A DNA stretch of 62,343 bases from Anaerolineae bacterium (GTDB lineage: Bacteria; Chloroflexota; Anaerolineae; 4572-78; J111): assembly GCA_023382535.1 (NCBI GenBank), contig JAHDWA010000025.1, forward strand, positions 1 through 62,343, given 5' to 3'. Below are positions 16,428 to 25,518 of this stretch, in pieces. Each line of letters opens with the position of its first letter. The first letter of the stretch is position 1. A model generated the notes under the pieces. The model did no database searches and had not been told where the DNA came from. It saw only the letters and a program-made list of their open reading frames with translations. The translations under genes and the position numbers were made by a program.

Positions 16428-17327
16428 ATGGCTATGCTTCTCTGTGGGACAACGGTAACAATGGCTCCAAATTCTCCCCAGCTGGCCTTTTATAAAATCG
16501 GCTTGCTCTACCATCCCAAACTGGCCGAATCGCGGGTAATGGCTGCCGAAATGTTGGAATTTATCGAGAGCCTGGGCGCGTCGGCCTGGGTTAGCTCAAG
16601 CTGGAGCGAGGAGGCAATCAAAGATCGGCTGGACGATCTGGATTTGCTGATCACCCTGGGAGGCGATGGGTCGCTGCTGCGAGCGGCCCGCATGACGGCC
16701 AGCCGGTCTATCCCTATCCTGGGGATCAATATGGGCCGTCTCGGCTTTTTGGCCGAAGTCCAACCCGCCGAATGGCCCGACCGGATTCGCCAAACCCTGC
16801 TGGGCCACGGTTGGATCGAGGAGCGGATGCTCCTGCGCGCCGAACATTACCAGGCCGGTCAGGTTATCAATACCTATGAGGCGCTCAACGAAGTGGTTAT
16901 TGGCCGGGGCAAATTCGCCCGGGTGATCCGGCTGCATACCGATATTGCCGGCGTCTTTCTGACCACCTACACCGCCGATGGGCTTATTCTGGCAACGGCC
17001 ACCGGCTCGACGGCCTATGCCCTGGCAGCGGGGGGACCGATTTTGCCACCGGAGCTGGAAAACTTTTTGTTAGTACCTCTGGCGCCCCACCTCAGCCTGG
17101 AGCGAGCTATTGTTCTCTCCAGGGGGGTGACGGTATCGGTCCAGATTTCTACAGATCATACCGCTATTTTAACGGTTGACGGCCAATTTGAGGTTGAACT
17201 GGCCAACCAGGATCGAGTAGTTATGCAGGCCAGTCCGGCCGTGGCTCGTTTTGTCCGTTTGCAGGACAAGAACTACTTTTATCGGACCCTTATGCAGCGG
17301 CTGGGCTGGCCGCAAACCAAAAAGTAA
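16428..17327 (+). CDS. nadK: NAD kinase
   Basis: 299 residues. Motifs of ATP-NAD kinase are present in order: LITLGGDGSLLRAAR (GGDG), ILGINMGRLGFLAEV (NxGxLGFL), YEALNEVVIGRG (the NE/D motif) and ADGLILATATGSTAYALAAGGPI. The enzyme phosphorylates NAD to NADP in the cytosol. The start is uncertain: ATG 16428, MAML..., or ATG 16461, MAPNSPQLAFYKIGLLYHPK. The second fits the family start better; neither has a strong ribosome site. The following gene begins 19 bp downstream. Confidence 0.95.
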   Translation: MAMLLCGTTVTMAPNSPQLAFYKIGLLYHPKLAESRVMAAEMLEFIESLGASAWVSSSWSEEAIKDRLDDLDLLITLGGDGSLLRAARMTASRSIPILGINMGRLGFLAEVQPAEWPDRIRQTLLGHGWIEERMLLRAEHYQAGQVINTYEALNEVVIGRGKFARVIRLHTDIAGVFLTTYTADGLILATATGSTAYALAAGGPILPPELENFLLVPLAPHLSLERAIVLSRGVTVSVQISTDHTAILTVDGQFEVELANQDRVVMQASPAVARFVRLQDKNYFYRTLMQRLGWPQTKK

Positions 17328-17346
17328 CGGAGCATATAGACTTTTT

Positions 17347-18144
17347 ATGAACGACACATCAACCCCGGATCTCGTCCAACAAGGCTTGGCCGCCGCCCGC
17401 GTCGGCGATATTGAAGACGCCCGCCGCCTGCTGCAAGACGCTACCCGCCAAACCCCCGATAATGTTGCTGCCTGGCTGGGGCTGGCCGGAGTGGTGGAGT
17501 CCCTGGCCGAAAAGGAAGCCTGCTTCAATAAAGTGCTGGCGCTTGATCCTGATAACTCCGAAGCCAAAGCGGGTTTGGTCCGAGTCCAGCAAAAATTAGC
17601 TCATCAGCCTGTTCCTCAGACCCAAGAGGCGGTGAGCGAAGCCGATTCCGGCCTGGCTTACTGCTATCGTCACCCCCAAACCCAGACCGGCCTGCGCTGC
17701 AATCGCTGTAACCGGCCCATTTGCCCCAAGTGCGCCCGGCGGACCCCGGTTGGCTTCCGCTGTCCCGATTGCATTCGTGAGCAAGAGGAAAAGTATTACA
17801 GCGGCGGCAACCTGGATTATGTTATTGCGGTGGCTATTGCCTTGCCGCTGTCATTGCTTGCGGCGGCCCTGTTTACCTTTGTCTTAAACAGGTTTGGGTT
17901 CTTCACGATTATCATCGGCCTGTTTGTCGCTCCGGCTGTGGCTGGCTTTATTGCGGAGGCTGTTCGCTGGGGCGTTGGCCGGCGCCGGTCCCGCTATCTG
18001 AGCCGGGTTGTCGCCGGCTGCGTCATTTTGGGGACAGCGCCCTTTTTACTCATCCTGCTGCTGGCGGGAAACTTCTTTGCCTTGCTGGCTCCTGGCATTT
18101 TTGTATTTCTGGGAACTGCCACAGTTCTGGCTAGACTTCGTTGA
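17347..18144 (+). CDS. TPR, B-box-like zinc finger and membrane-domain protein
   Basis: 265 residues from ATG 17347, where the protein sequence MNDTSTPDLVQQGLAAARVGD begins a TPR-like helical pair. The reading frame is open further upstream but only within nadK. After two TPR-like units (to about residue 85) comes a zinc finger with CYRHPQTQTGLRCNRCNRPICPKCARRTPVGFRCPDC-type spacing, as in the zinc ribbons found before rhomboid-like domains. The C-terminal 110 residues hold about four transmembrane helices separated by RRRSRYLSR. No catalytic Ser/His pair of rhomboids is visible. Function unknown; cotranscription with nadK is likely. Confidence 0.82.
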   Translation: MNDTSTPDLVQQGLAAARVGDIEDARRLLQDATRQTPDNVAAWLGLAGVVESLAEKEACFNKVLALDPDNSEAKAGLVRVQQKLAHQPVPQTQEAVSEADSGLAYCYRHPQTQTGLRCNRCNRPICPKCARRTPVGFRCPDCIREQEEKYYSGGNLDYVIAVAIALPLSLLAAALFTFVLNRFGFFTIIIGLFVAPAVAGFIAEAVRWGVGRRRSRYLSRVVAGCVILGTAPFLLILLLAGNFFALLAPGIFVFLGTATVLARLR

Positions 18145-18149
18145 ATAGT

Positions 18150-18262
18150 TTATGGCGTTGACAATTGGCCTATTGACACTTTAACCTCCATCCTCGATAA
18201 TCAGTGAGTGCAGAGTTGACCGTTGGCTATTAATCATTAACCCTTGGTTGTTGACCATTAAT
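18150..18262. repeat. Intergenic short-word repeats upstream of the cyclase-like gene
   Basis: GTTGAC occurs at 18157-18162, 18215-18220 and 18250-18255, next to related words (TTGGC, TATT, ATTAA). The pattern runs up to the ATG at 18265 and leaves no obvious ribosome-binding site there. Confidence 0.5.
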
Positions 18263-18264
18263 TT

Positions 18265-21200
18265 ATGGCTTCGCCACATTTATTAGAGCAATTAGCGGCT
18301 TACGTACCTACGCCAGTCGCTCATGCAATTTACCATCAGCCACGTCTTTTAATCGAGCCAACCGCCCGCTGCTTTCCGGCGGTGGTTCTGTTTACCGATA
18401 TCTCCGGTTTTACCCCCTTGAGCGAGCTACTCAGTCAAGCTGGTCCCACCGGCGCTGAAGAGCTTACTCAACTTATTAACCAATATTTTACTCGAATGAT
18501 CGAAACAGCCCAGGCTTACCAGGGCCAGGTGGTCAAGTTCTCCGGTGACGCCCTGACCGTATTATTCCCGGCGCGAGAAATTTCCATGCAGCTCGCGGTC
18601 CGCCAGGCCGGGGAGTGTGCCCTGGCTATGCAAGGACAGATGGGCGAGTTTGCTAACCTTAGAACATCGCGCGGTTCGGCTTCTTTGTCTATGAAGGCCG
18701 GGATTGGAGCCGGGGAAGTGCTGGAGTGCACGATTGGCGGAGTGGCCGAGCACTGGGAGTATGTAGTTGGCGGCGACCCGCTGGTGCAGGTGGCAATGGC
18801 TGACAAGCAGGCCCAGCCCGGCCAGACGATCTTAAGCCCGTCAGCCTGGCAGGAAGTTCAGCCATTTTTTAAAGGCACGGTCATGCCCTCCGGCTTTGTC
18901 GAGGTAACAGACGTACTCGTTACCTTGCCTAAAACCCAACCCCCTCCACTCCGCTGGAGCAAACTGAAACCGGGCGAGGCCGAGATCGTTGAAAAGGCAT
19001 TACGCGGCTATGTTCCCGATGCCGTCCGAGACCGTTTGGGTGCACAAGCGGAATGGCTGGCCGAGCTGCGGCGAATTACTGTTCTTTTTGTGGGGATAGG
19101 CGGCTTCGACTACCAGGCGGCGGATGTGGCGCCTCGCCTGCAGAGATTTTTGCAGGCCATCCAGGAAGTGGTCCGGCGGTTTGAAGGCTCACTCAATAAG
19201 GTGGCGGTAGACGACAAGGGCACAGTCCTGTTGATTCTTTTTGGAGCGCCACCCTTCTCCCATGAAGATGACATCCTCCGGGCTGTAGCCTGCGCCCTGG
19301 ATTTACAGGCTGTTGCCGAAGCGCAGGGATTGCGGATGGCCATTGGTCTCACCGAGGGCAGTTTATTTGCCGGGCCGGTCGGCGCGCCCAGCCGGCGAGA
19401 ATACACCGTCATTGGCGATACGGTCAACCTGGCAGCACGGTTGATGCAGTACGGCAAAGCCGGTACGATCCTGGTGAGCCAACGGATCAAAGAGCGGGTT
19501 GGTTCGCAGTTTGTTTTTGAAAGCCTGGGAAAAATCGCCCTGAAAGGTAAAACCGAAACCCTGGCCGCCTATCGGGTGCAAGGTGAGCAGGGCGCGCAAG
19601 ATGAATTTATCATCCGCTACTTGCTGCGCGAGGATCCTCTAATTGGCCGCCAGGCCGAACTGGCAGAAATGCGGCGTATTGCCGCCGAAGTCCGCCAGGG
19701 TCAACTTCACCTGCTTTTCCTCGAGGGAGAGTTGGGCCTGGGCAAAAGCCGGTTGGTATCAGAGTTGGTGCGAGAGTGGATTATGGAGGGCGGTATTGGC
19801 TATGGCAGCAAGTGTATCAGTTATGGCCGGCAAACTCCTTATCAAGCCTGGCGTGAGGTCATCGCCGCGCTGTGTGACCTGACCCCCACCCTGACCCCGG
19901 CCCGGCAATTGGCTCGCCTGGCTACAACCGTTGCCGATTTGGAGGACCCGGCGGGCCAGGCTGGCTATTGGGCAGCACGCTTACCGCTGCTGGCCGATGT
20001 GCTGGGCCTGGAAGCGCCGGAAAACAGCTTCACCCAAAGCATCTCCGGCCAATTGCGCCGCAATAATACTTTTGCCCTGATCGAAGCGCTGCTCCGTCGC
20101 AAAGCCAAACGCCATGCCCTCTTGATTTTACTGGAAGATATTCAGTGGGCCGATGAGCTGTCTCTTTTGTTGGCAACCTATCTGACCAAAACCCTGGCCG
20201 GCACGTCGCTGTTGTTAGTGCTGTCGCACCGGCCCATGCCTGCCGGGGAGATGACCCTGTTGGACGACCTCAACCTCTTGCCCTATGTGCATAAGCTTCA
20301 CCTGGAACCGTTCTCGGCCGACGAAAGTCTGGAATTGATCCAGATTTTGCTGGGTAATAAAAAATTGCCCGCAGGCATGGTAGATATTTTATTGAGCCGG
20401 GGACAGGGCAATCCCTTTTTTATCCAGGAGATTACCGGCGCTATCCTCAATGTGGCTGATAGCCAGGCCGATCAACTGCTCGAACTGTCACAAACGCTCA
20501 ATTTACCCGATACCGTGCAGGATGTTATTCTGACTCGGATTGATCGCCTCTCGGAAGCGGAAAAACTTACCTTGAAAATTGCCTCGGTGATCGGCCCCAG
20601 TTTTCAACGTTCGCTGTTATCGGCTATCCATCCCCTGCAACAGGCCCAATTTTGGCTGTCCTCACAGTTAGAAGACCTGGAAAGTGAAAAGTTGATTCGC
20701 CTGGAAGTGCCGGCGCCCAAATGGGAGTACATTTTTCGTAACGTCATTACCCAGGAAGTGGTGTACGAAGGTTTGCTGCTGGCCCAGCGCAGGCAGTTGC
20801 ACCGGGCGGTGGGAGCAGCCCTGGAAAACCTGGTCCCCGATGAAGTAGAGCAACTGGCTTTTCATTACAGCCGCAGCGACGATGTGGAGAAGGCGCTTTA
20901 TTACCTCAAGATTGCCGGTGACAAGGCTCGCCACGAGTATGCTAACCATGCCGCCATTGACTATTATACCGAAATTTTGACTTACCTCCGTAATCGTCCC
21001 TCGACGGAAAATGGTCACGGGATTGTCTCGGCAGGTTACTGGGACATCTTGATGGAGCGAGCCAAGTTATATAATTTAATTGGGCAGCGTGAAGAGGCCC
21101 TGGAAGACCTGGGTACCCTGGGCATCATGGCAGAGGCCCTCAACGACGATTACCGTCGTGCTTTGGCGGCGAAACAGTGGGCCAGCTTGTATGAGACGAG

Positions 21201-22341
21201 CGGTGATTATGACTCCGGTTTGGAGATGGTCGAGCGGGCGGTGCAGTTGGCCCAAAAAGCTGGCGATGAGAAACTTGTCGGCGAAGGCTATAGCCACTGG
21301 GGTAAGCTGCTGTATCTACGGGGAGAATATGAAACTGCTCATGATTATTTGCAGCATGCGTTAGGTATCGCTCAGAAACATCAAGATAAAAACGCTCAGG
21401 CTGATTGCTTGAAGAACCTGGGCCTGGTGGCTCATTATCAGGCTGATTATGAGGTAGCTCTTTATTTCTTCAAAGAGGCGACCGAGTTGTGGCAGGTGCT
21501 GGGTGACCAGGTGGGGCTGGGCAGCGGGTTGAGCCAATTGGGGCGGGTTTATTACGATATGGGCCAACATATAGAGGCCCAAAAGTGTTATGACCGGTCG
21601 CTTACACTTCACCGGACCATCGGCGATCGGGCTGGTGAGGCTCTAACCCGGCGCGGCCTCGGCAAGGTTCAGCGGACGCTGGGCAATTATCCGGCGGCCT
21701 TGCAACTTTTTAAAGAAGCTCTGGCTATTACCCAGGATACAGGCGATCGGCGGGCGGAGGTGAACACCCTCTATCAATTGGGATTTCTTTATACCCGCTT
21801 AGGGGAGTATGAAACAGCCTTGACTCTTCTGGACGAAGCTCTGACCCTTTTGAGAGAAATAAATGATTTATGGGCCTTGGGCAGTGCCCTGACCTACTAT
21901 GGCTGGACCCTGCATGAGCAGGGCGAGCCGCGACATGCGAAAAAATACTTTGAAGAGGTTCTCAGAATCCAGCGGGAGTTACAGCAGGAAGCAAAAATGA
22001 CGGAGAGTATCGCTCATTTGGGACGAGCTGCTCTGGCGGCAAATGATTTAAGCCTGGCCGAGACTTGCGCTCGCCATGCCTGGAGTTCGCTAACCAATCA
22101 AGGGACGCAGGGCATCGAGCACCCAGCCGTTGTCTACCTCACCTGCTTCCAGATTGAGCAGGCTCATCAAAGATTTGAGCAAGCCCATGAAATCTTAAGG
22201 CAAGGGCATGCCTATATTGTGACTCAGGCTGCTCAGATTGATGACCTGGCGTTGGAGCAGGCTTATCTCAACAATATTCCCGAAAACAGAGCCATACGAG
22301 AGTTAACGGCGGTTGAGAATAAAAAAACCTCCGGCCCGTAA
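18265..22341 (+). CDS. Soluble-adenylyl-cyclase-like protein: two class III cyclase domains, AAA-type ATPase, TPR repeats
   Basis: 1358 residues. C1 (about 30-215) has both metal aspartates, FTDISGF and KFSGDALTVLF, but where the transition-state Asn/Arg should be it reads GGDPLVQVAMA. C2 (about 265-440) has lost the first metal aspartate (FVGIGGF) but keeps IGDTVNLAARL with Asn and Arg. The two halves would form one composite catalytic site, as in mammalian soluble adenylyl cyclase. An ATPase domain follows with Walker A GELGLGKS (about residue 490) and Walker B LLILLEDIQWAD, then about ten TPR units (890-1330). No membrane segment. Product is predicted to be cAMP; the lysine before SGDA fits ATP selectivity. 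The stop codon lies inside the terminator loop. Confidence 0.9.
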   Translation: MASPHLLEQLAAYVPTPVAHAIYHQPRLLIEPTARCFPAVVLFTDISGFTPLSELLSQAGPTGAEELTQLINQYFTRMIETAQAYQGQVVKFSGDALTVLFPAREISMQLAVRQAGECALAMQGQMGEFANLRTSRGSASLSMKAGIGAGEVLECTIGGVAEHWEYVVGGDPLVQVAMADKQAQPGQTILSPSAWQEVQPFFKGTVMPSGFVEVTDVLVTLPKTQPPPLRWSKLKPGEAEIVEKALRGYVPDAVRDRLGAQAEWLAELRRITVLFVGIGGFDYQAADVAPRLQRFLQAIQEVVRRFEGSLNKVAVDDKGTVLLILFGAPPFSHEDDILRAVACALDLQAVAEAQGLRMAIGLTEGSLFAGPVGAPSRREYTVIGDTVNLAARLMQYGKAGTILVSQRIKERVGSQFVFESLGKIALKGKTETLAAYRVQGEQGAQDEFIIRYLLREDPLIGRQAELAEMRRIAAEVRQGQLHLLFLEGELGLGKSRLVSELVREWIMEGGIGYGSKCISYGRQTPYQAWREVIAALCDLTPTLTPARQLARLATTVADLEDPAGQAGYWAARLPLLADVLGLEAPENSFTQSISGQLRRNNTFALIEALLRRKAKRHALLILLEDIQWADELSLLLATYLTKTLAGTSLLLVLSHRPMPAGEMTLLDDLNLLPYVHKLHLEPFSADESLELIQILLGNKKLPAGMVDILLSRGQGNPFFIQEITGAILNVADSQADQLLELSQTLNLPDTVQDVILTRIDRLSEAEKLTLKIASVIGPSFQRSLLSAIHPLQQAQFWLSSQLEDLESEKLIRLEVPAPKWEYIFRNVITQEVVYEGLLLAQRRQLHRAVGAALENLVPDEVEQLAFHYSRSDDVEKALYYLKIAGDKARHEYANHAAIDYYTEILTYLRNRPSTENGHGIVSAGYWDILMERAKLYNLIGQREEALEDLGTLGIMAEALNDDYRRALAAKQWASLYETSGDYDSGLEMVERAVQLAQKAGDEKLVGEGYSHWGKLLYLRGEYETAHDYLQHALGIAQKHQDKNAQADCLKNLGLVAHYQADYEVALYFFKEATELWQVLGDQVGLGSGLSQLGRVYYDMGQHIEAQKCYDRSLTLHRTIGDRAGEALTRRGLGKVQRTLGNYPAALQLFKEALAITQDTGDRRAEVNTLYQLGFLYTRLGEYETALTLLDEALTLLREINDLWALGSALTYYGWTLHEQGEPRHAKKYFEEVLRIQRELQQEAKMTESIAHLGRAALAANDLSLAETCARHAWSSLTNQGTQGIEHPAVVYLTCFQIEQAHQRFEQAHEILRQGHAYIVTQAAQIDDLALEQAYLNNIPENRAIRELTAVENKKTSGP

Positions 22342-22360
22342 ATCGGCCGGAGGTTTTTTT
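22321..22360 (+). terminator. Intrinsic terminator overlapping the cyclase stop codon
   Basis: Arms AAAAAAACCTCCGGCC (22321-22336) and GGCCGGAGGTTTTTTT (22345-22360) pair perfectly around an 8-nt loop. The left arm encodes the last residues KKTSGP; the stop codon is 22339-22341. The symmetrical A/T runs may also stop transcription from the sigma factor gene on the other strand. Confidence 0.9.
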
Positions 22361-22375
22361 GAGTAATTTCGTTTA

Positions 22376-22408
22376 ATCTCGTTCCCAAACTCAGTTTGGG
22401 AACGAGAT
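22376..22408. repeat. Perfect 16-bp palindrome
   Basis: ATCTCGTTCCCAAACT and its exact complement flank a single C. It sits between two convergent genes. The CTCGTTCCCA...TGGGAACGAG type recalls small palindromic repeats seen in many bacterial genomes. Confidence 0.75.
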
Positions 22409-22433
22409 ACTTCCTTTATTTTGTTGCGTTGAT

Positions 22434-23357
22434 TTAGTTAACAAAGCCGATCAATCGCCCGGCTTGGTCAGGCCGGCGCAGCTTGGCTAGAGCTTCTTTT
22501 TCAATTTGGCGAATGCGCTCGCGGGTCAAGCCAAAGCGTTCGGCCACATCCTGCAAGGTTAAGGGCTGACCATCACGCAGGCCGTAGCGCAGTTCAACGA
22601 TCCGGCTCTCGCGGGCGGTCAATCCAGCCAAAGCGCGGCGAATTTCACTCTCTAGCAAAGTGGAATCCACCTGATCTTCCAACGCCTGAGTCAAATCATT
22701 TTCCACAAAGTCGGCCAGGGTCGCTCCATCATCGCCGACAGGTTCCTCCAGGCTCAGGGTCTCCTGCCCGTCTTGCAGTAATTCGTGGATCTGCTCTGGA
22801 GCATCACCGGTGTGGGCCGCGATTTCTTCTAATTCGGGTACGCGGCCTAGCTGCTGGGTCAGTTGGCCCATGGCCTTTTTGATTTTTCCCAGGTGATCTA
22901 CCTTGTGAACAGGCAGGCGGATAACACGCGTTTGCACGGCCACAGCCCGGCTCACACTCTGGCGAATCCAGTAACTGGCATAAGTGCTCAAACGCACCCC
23001 TTTGCTGACATCAAATTTATCAATGGCCCTGATCAGCCCTAACACCCCTTCTTGGGATAGTTCGGCCAGGCTCAGTCCATGCCCGGTATATTTGTTAGCA
23101 ATACTGATGACCAAACGGCCATTCGATTGAATTAACGTCCGGCGAGCTGCCTGCCCCTCATCCGCCTTTGTTTTAAGCTGTCGGCGTAACTCTTCCTCCA
23201 AGTCCTGATCCTTAGCCAAGCGCTTGGCTGCCTTTTTACCTTCCAACATCAGCTTAATTAAACGTTTTTCTTCAGCAGGCGCTACAGGAGCGGTAGCCGC
23301 AAGATCGGCAATACTTAGCCTAAACAACGCTTCTTCGGGAGCCCAAGTTGTTGCCAT
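22434..23357 (-). CDS. RNA polymerase sigma-70 family factor (RpoD/SigA-like, group 1 or 2)
   Basis: 307 residues with a strong site (GAGGTGAAGAG) before ATG 23357. Regions are complete from 1.2 to 4.2: region 2 NGRLVISIANKYTGHGLSLAELSQEGVLGLIRAIDKFD, the -10 recognition stretch LSTYASYWIRQSVSRAV, region 3 LPVHK...LGKIKKA, and region 4 LRDGQPLTLQDVAERFGLTRERIRQIEKEALAKLR. There is no region 1.1 and only a short N-terminus, so it may be a group 2 (stress or stationary) factor rather than the primary one. The promoters recognised in this window (TTGACA/TATAAT) are of the type such factors read. Confidence 0.93.
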   Translation of the reverse strand: MATTWAPEEALFRLSIADLAATAPVAPAEEKRLIKLMLEGKKAAKRLAKDQDLEEELRRQLKTKADEGQAARRTLIQSNGRLVISIANKYTGHGLSLAELSQEGVLGLIRAIDKFDVSKGVRLSTYASYWIRQSVSRAVAVQTRVIRLPVHKVDHLGKIKKAMGQLTQQLGRVPELEEIAAHTGDAPEQIHELLQDGQETLSLEEPVGDDGATLADFVENDLTQALEDQVDSTLLESEIRRALAGLTARESRIVELRYGLRDGQPLTLQDVAERFGLTRERIRQIEKEALAKLRRPDQAGRLIGFVN

Positions 23358-23520
23358 AACTCTTCACCTCGTCTCTAAAAATTTTTCGTCCAGCTCGTTT
23401 CTTTAACTACTCCGTGTAGCAACAAAACACACCCTCGTGGTGCTGCCAGCCAACTTTTACCTTTTGTAGAAGGTAAGGGGGGTAACAGAGCTGATTGACG
23501 AGTCGAAGCGTTCAGCTTTG

Positions 23521-24225
23521 TTAGTTTAAGGAATAATCTACAAAAGGTAATCGTTCAACACGTTGGTGAGCCGAATAGGCTTCCAACATATAAACCAGAA
23601 TTTGGTCTTCCTTATCCAGCACACTGACCGTGCTGGCTATCAGCGTCCGCAGCGACTTGGCTGACAGAAGTTTCTGTTTATCACTTAACGGTCCCTGGAT
23701 GGCCGTACCGGCCAAAAAGGCCAGAGCCGTTGGATCGCTTGGTAAGGTAGCGTTGGAGAGGTCCTCACCGGAGGCGTCGGCCAGGTGATTGATGTACTGC
23801 CTGACCATTGGCCGGAGTTTTTGCACCAGGCTGGTTACCTGCTGCAAGTCATCTTCATCCTGTAAAGGAAACGGGTCCACTCGTCCCATGAGAAAATCAT
23901 GGTGGCTGGGATAAACATCCTTAATAAAGAAGCGTTCCTGTCCCACCGTGATCAAGTTCATCCGGCCTTCTTTGAGATTCTCAACCGCCGTGATGCGCGC
24001 TGTCGTTCCAACTTCATAAAGATCACCAGAATAGAGGTTGGTCACATTGGGCGCCTGGGCCTGCTTACTCCGGGCCAGTACTACCCCAAAAGGTTGGCTT
24101 GTCGCCAGACATTCTTTGACCATGATCTTGTAGCGATCTTCAAAGATGTGCAGCGGTAACATCATCCCCGGAAACAGCACAACATTTAACGGAAACAAAG
24201 GTATAGTAGTGTTATGCTCTAACAT
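23521..24225 (-). CDS. LON substrate-binding domain protein
   Basis: 234 residues matching the N-terminal domain of Lon protease alone, without ATPase or peptidase: PLFPLNVVLFPGMMLPLHIFEDRYKIMV, FGVVLARSKQ, LYEVGTTARITAVENLKEGRMNLITVGQERF. Free-standing LON-domain proteins are common; a role as a substrate-recognising adaptor is assumed but not proven. Followed on the same strand, after a 163-bp spacer, by the sigma factor gene. Confidence 0.92.
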   Translation of the reverse strand: MLEHNTTIPLFPLNVVLFPGMMLPLHIFEDRYKIMVKECLATSQPFGVVLARSKQAQAPNVTNLYSGDLYEVGTTARITAVENLKEGRMNLITVGQERFFIKDVYPSHHDFLMGRVDPFPLQDEDDLQQVTSLVQKLRPMVRQYINHLADASGEDLSNATLPSDPTALAFLAGTAIQGPLSDKQKLLSAKSLRTLIASTVSVLDKEDQILVYMLEAYSAHQRVERLPFVDYSLN

Positions 24226-24474
24226 AAACGTGTTCCCTGTACTTTCTGGCCTTTACTTCTACCTTATACGACGACAACCCCCCTAACCTTTGACTTCTTT
24301 AGACGCTGCAACCTGCCAATTCTTACCTGCGGTCCTGTCTATTGATTTAATTTTAATGTTCTTCGCTTGACTAAAACTTAGTCTTGCTAAATATTCCGGT
24401 TTCCGGTTATATTGCGCCTCATGCTACCATTACTAAATTAAAGACAAGTTAAATTTGACTTGCATTTCAAACGA

Positions 24475-24503
24475 TTGTCCCAAAACTAGCCTTATGCTAT
24501 AAT
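24475..24503 (+). promoter_or_regulatory. Promoter of the OmpR-type response regulator
   Basis: TTGTCC (24475-24480), 17-bp spacer and TATAAT (24498-24503), 47 bp before the ATG at 24550. The remainder of the 324-bp spacer 24226-24549, shared with the divergent LON gene, shows nothing else I can name. Confidence 0.7.
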
Positions 24504-24549
24504 GATAACATCTTTATGTTAGAATTGTGTTAAAGCTGGAAAAGAGACT

Positions 24550-25278
24550 ATGGCTGTGTCTTCTCAGGCTGGGGGAGCTATGCACCGGGTCCTGGTGGTA
24601 GATGATGACGTCGAAGTGGCGAAGTCCATTGAGGCCTCCCTGCGCAAGCATTATCAAGTTTATGTCGTTTACAGCGGTATCGAAGCTATTAAAGAAGCAC
24701 GCCGGCATCGCCCGGACTTAATTGTGCTCGACGTGGTCATGCCGGGGATGGATGGATTGGAAACTTGCCGGGAGCTGCGCGTTGACCCCGCTCTGGCCGA
24801 CGTGCCTATCCTGTTCCTCACCGCTCTGGGTCGTCCCGAAGACCGGGTGGCCGGGTTTCGAGCCGGCGCGGATGACTATTTGACCAAACCGTTTAATCTG
24901 GAAGAACTGCAGCTTCGGATTACCGCCATTCTGCGGCGGGCCGGCCAAGTCAGCCCTAAGCCTCCTATCCCGACATTGAAGATTAAAGATCTAACCCTGG
25001 ATCGAAATAGCTATCAGGTTACCACCAGCAAAAAACAAGTGAAGCTAACTCCGGTTGAATTCGACCTGCTCTATCATTTGATGATGCACCCCGATGAAGT
25101 TTTTACCAGCGATCGTCTCTTACAAGAAGTCTGGGATTACCCTTCGGAGAGCGGCAGCCCCGACTTGGTGCGCATGCATATCAAGAATTTGCGCAACAAA
25201 ATTGAGGCTGACCCGAGCAAGCCTGAGTTTATCATCACCATCCCTCGCCGGGGATACACCATCGCCTCGGAGCACTAA
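24550..25278 (+). CDS. OmpR/PhoB-family response regulator
   Basis: 242 residues. A receiver domain (about 12-125) has VLVVDDDVEV, the phospho-Asp in LIVLDVVMPGMDG, the switch Thr in LFLTALG and lysine in YLTKPFN. A winged-helix DNA-binding domain (about 140-240) follows with LTPVEFDLLYHLMMHPDEVFT and the recognition part RMHIKNLRNKIE...IITIPRRGYTIA. It should bind direct repeats as a phosphorylated dimer. The N-terminus could instead start at ATG 24583 (MHRVLVVDD). No histidine kinase is adjacent. A terminator follows at 25441. Confidence 0.95.
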   Translation: MAVSSQAGGAMHRVLVVDDDVEVAKSIEASLRKHYQVYVVYSGIEAIKEARRHRPDLIVLDVVMPGMDGLETCRELRVDPALADVPILFLTALGRPEDRVAGFRAGADDYLTKPFNLEELQLRITAILRRAGQVSPKPPIPTLKIKDLTLDRNSYQVTTSKKQVKLTPVEFDLLYHLMMHPDEVFTSDRLLQEVWDYPSESGSPDLVRMHIKNLRNKIEADPSKPEFIITIPRRGYTIASEH

Positions 25279-25304
25279 GGGGTAATTTAGGCTGCCTGCT
25301 ACTA

Positions 25305-25420
25305 CTCAGCTCTCCTATCATTTCGAGACATAAGCTCAGAAATTCCTAAAGCGATCCACAGGCCTCAGGGATTTCTCCTTTATGCCCTCTGGGTACTTCG
25401 GTCGAAATGACATGGCTGAG
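25305..25420. repeat. Long imperfect hairpin element (TCATTTCGA type)
   Basis: Nested inverted segments: CTCAGC/GCTGAG (25305 and 25415), TCATTTCGA (25318-25326) against TCGAAATGA (25402-25410), and AGAAATTCC against GGGATTTCT inside. It lies between the response regulator stop and its terminator and contains no gene. It resembles the GTCATTTCGACCGAAG intergenic repeat type found in several phyla. Confidence 0.55.
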
Positions 25421-25440
25421 CAATAACAGCTACCTAACAA

Positions 25441-25476
25441 AAATCCCGCCTCAAATTGAGACGGGGTTTGTTTTAT
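25441..25476 (+). terminator. Intrinsic terminator downstream of the response regulator
   Basis: AAATCCCGCCTC (25441-25452) and GAGACGGGGTTT (25458-25469) pair over 12 positions with one mismatch and one G-T pair around AAATT; TTTGTTTTATTTG follows. Confidence 0.75.
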
Positions 25477-25518
25477 TTGTTTAAACGCACAACAAATTTT
25501 GCCAGACCTGTTAGACTA

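Noticed and set aside
17251..17346. Upstream extension of the TPR/zinc-finger protein to 17251
   Set aside because: These codons overlap the end of nadK and do not look like protein; ATG 17347 begins the TPR helix and fits the gene boundary.
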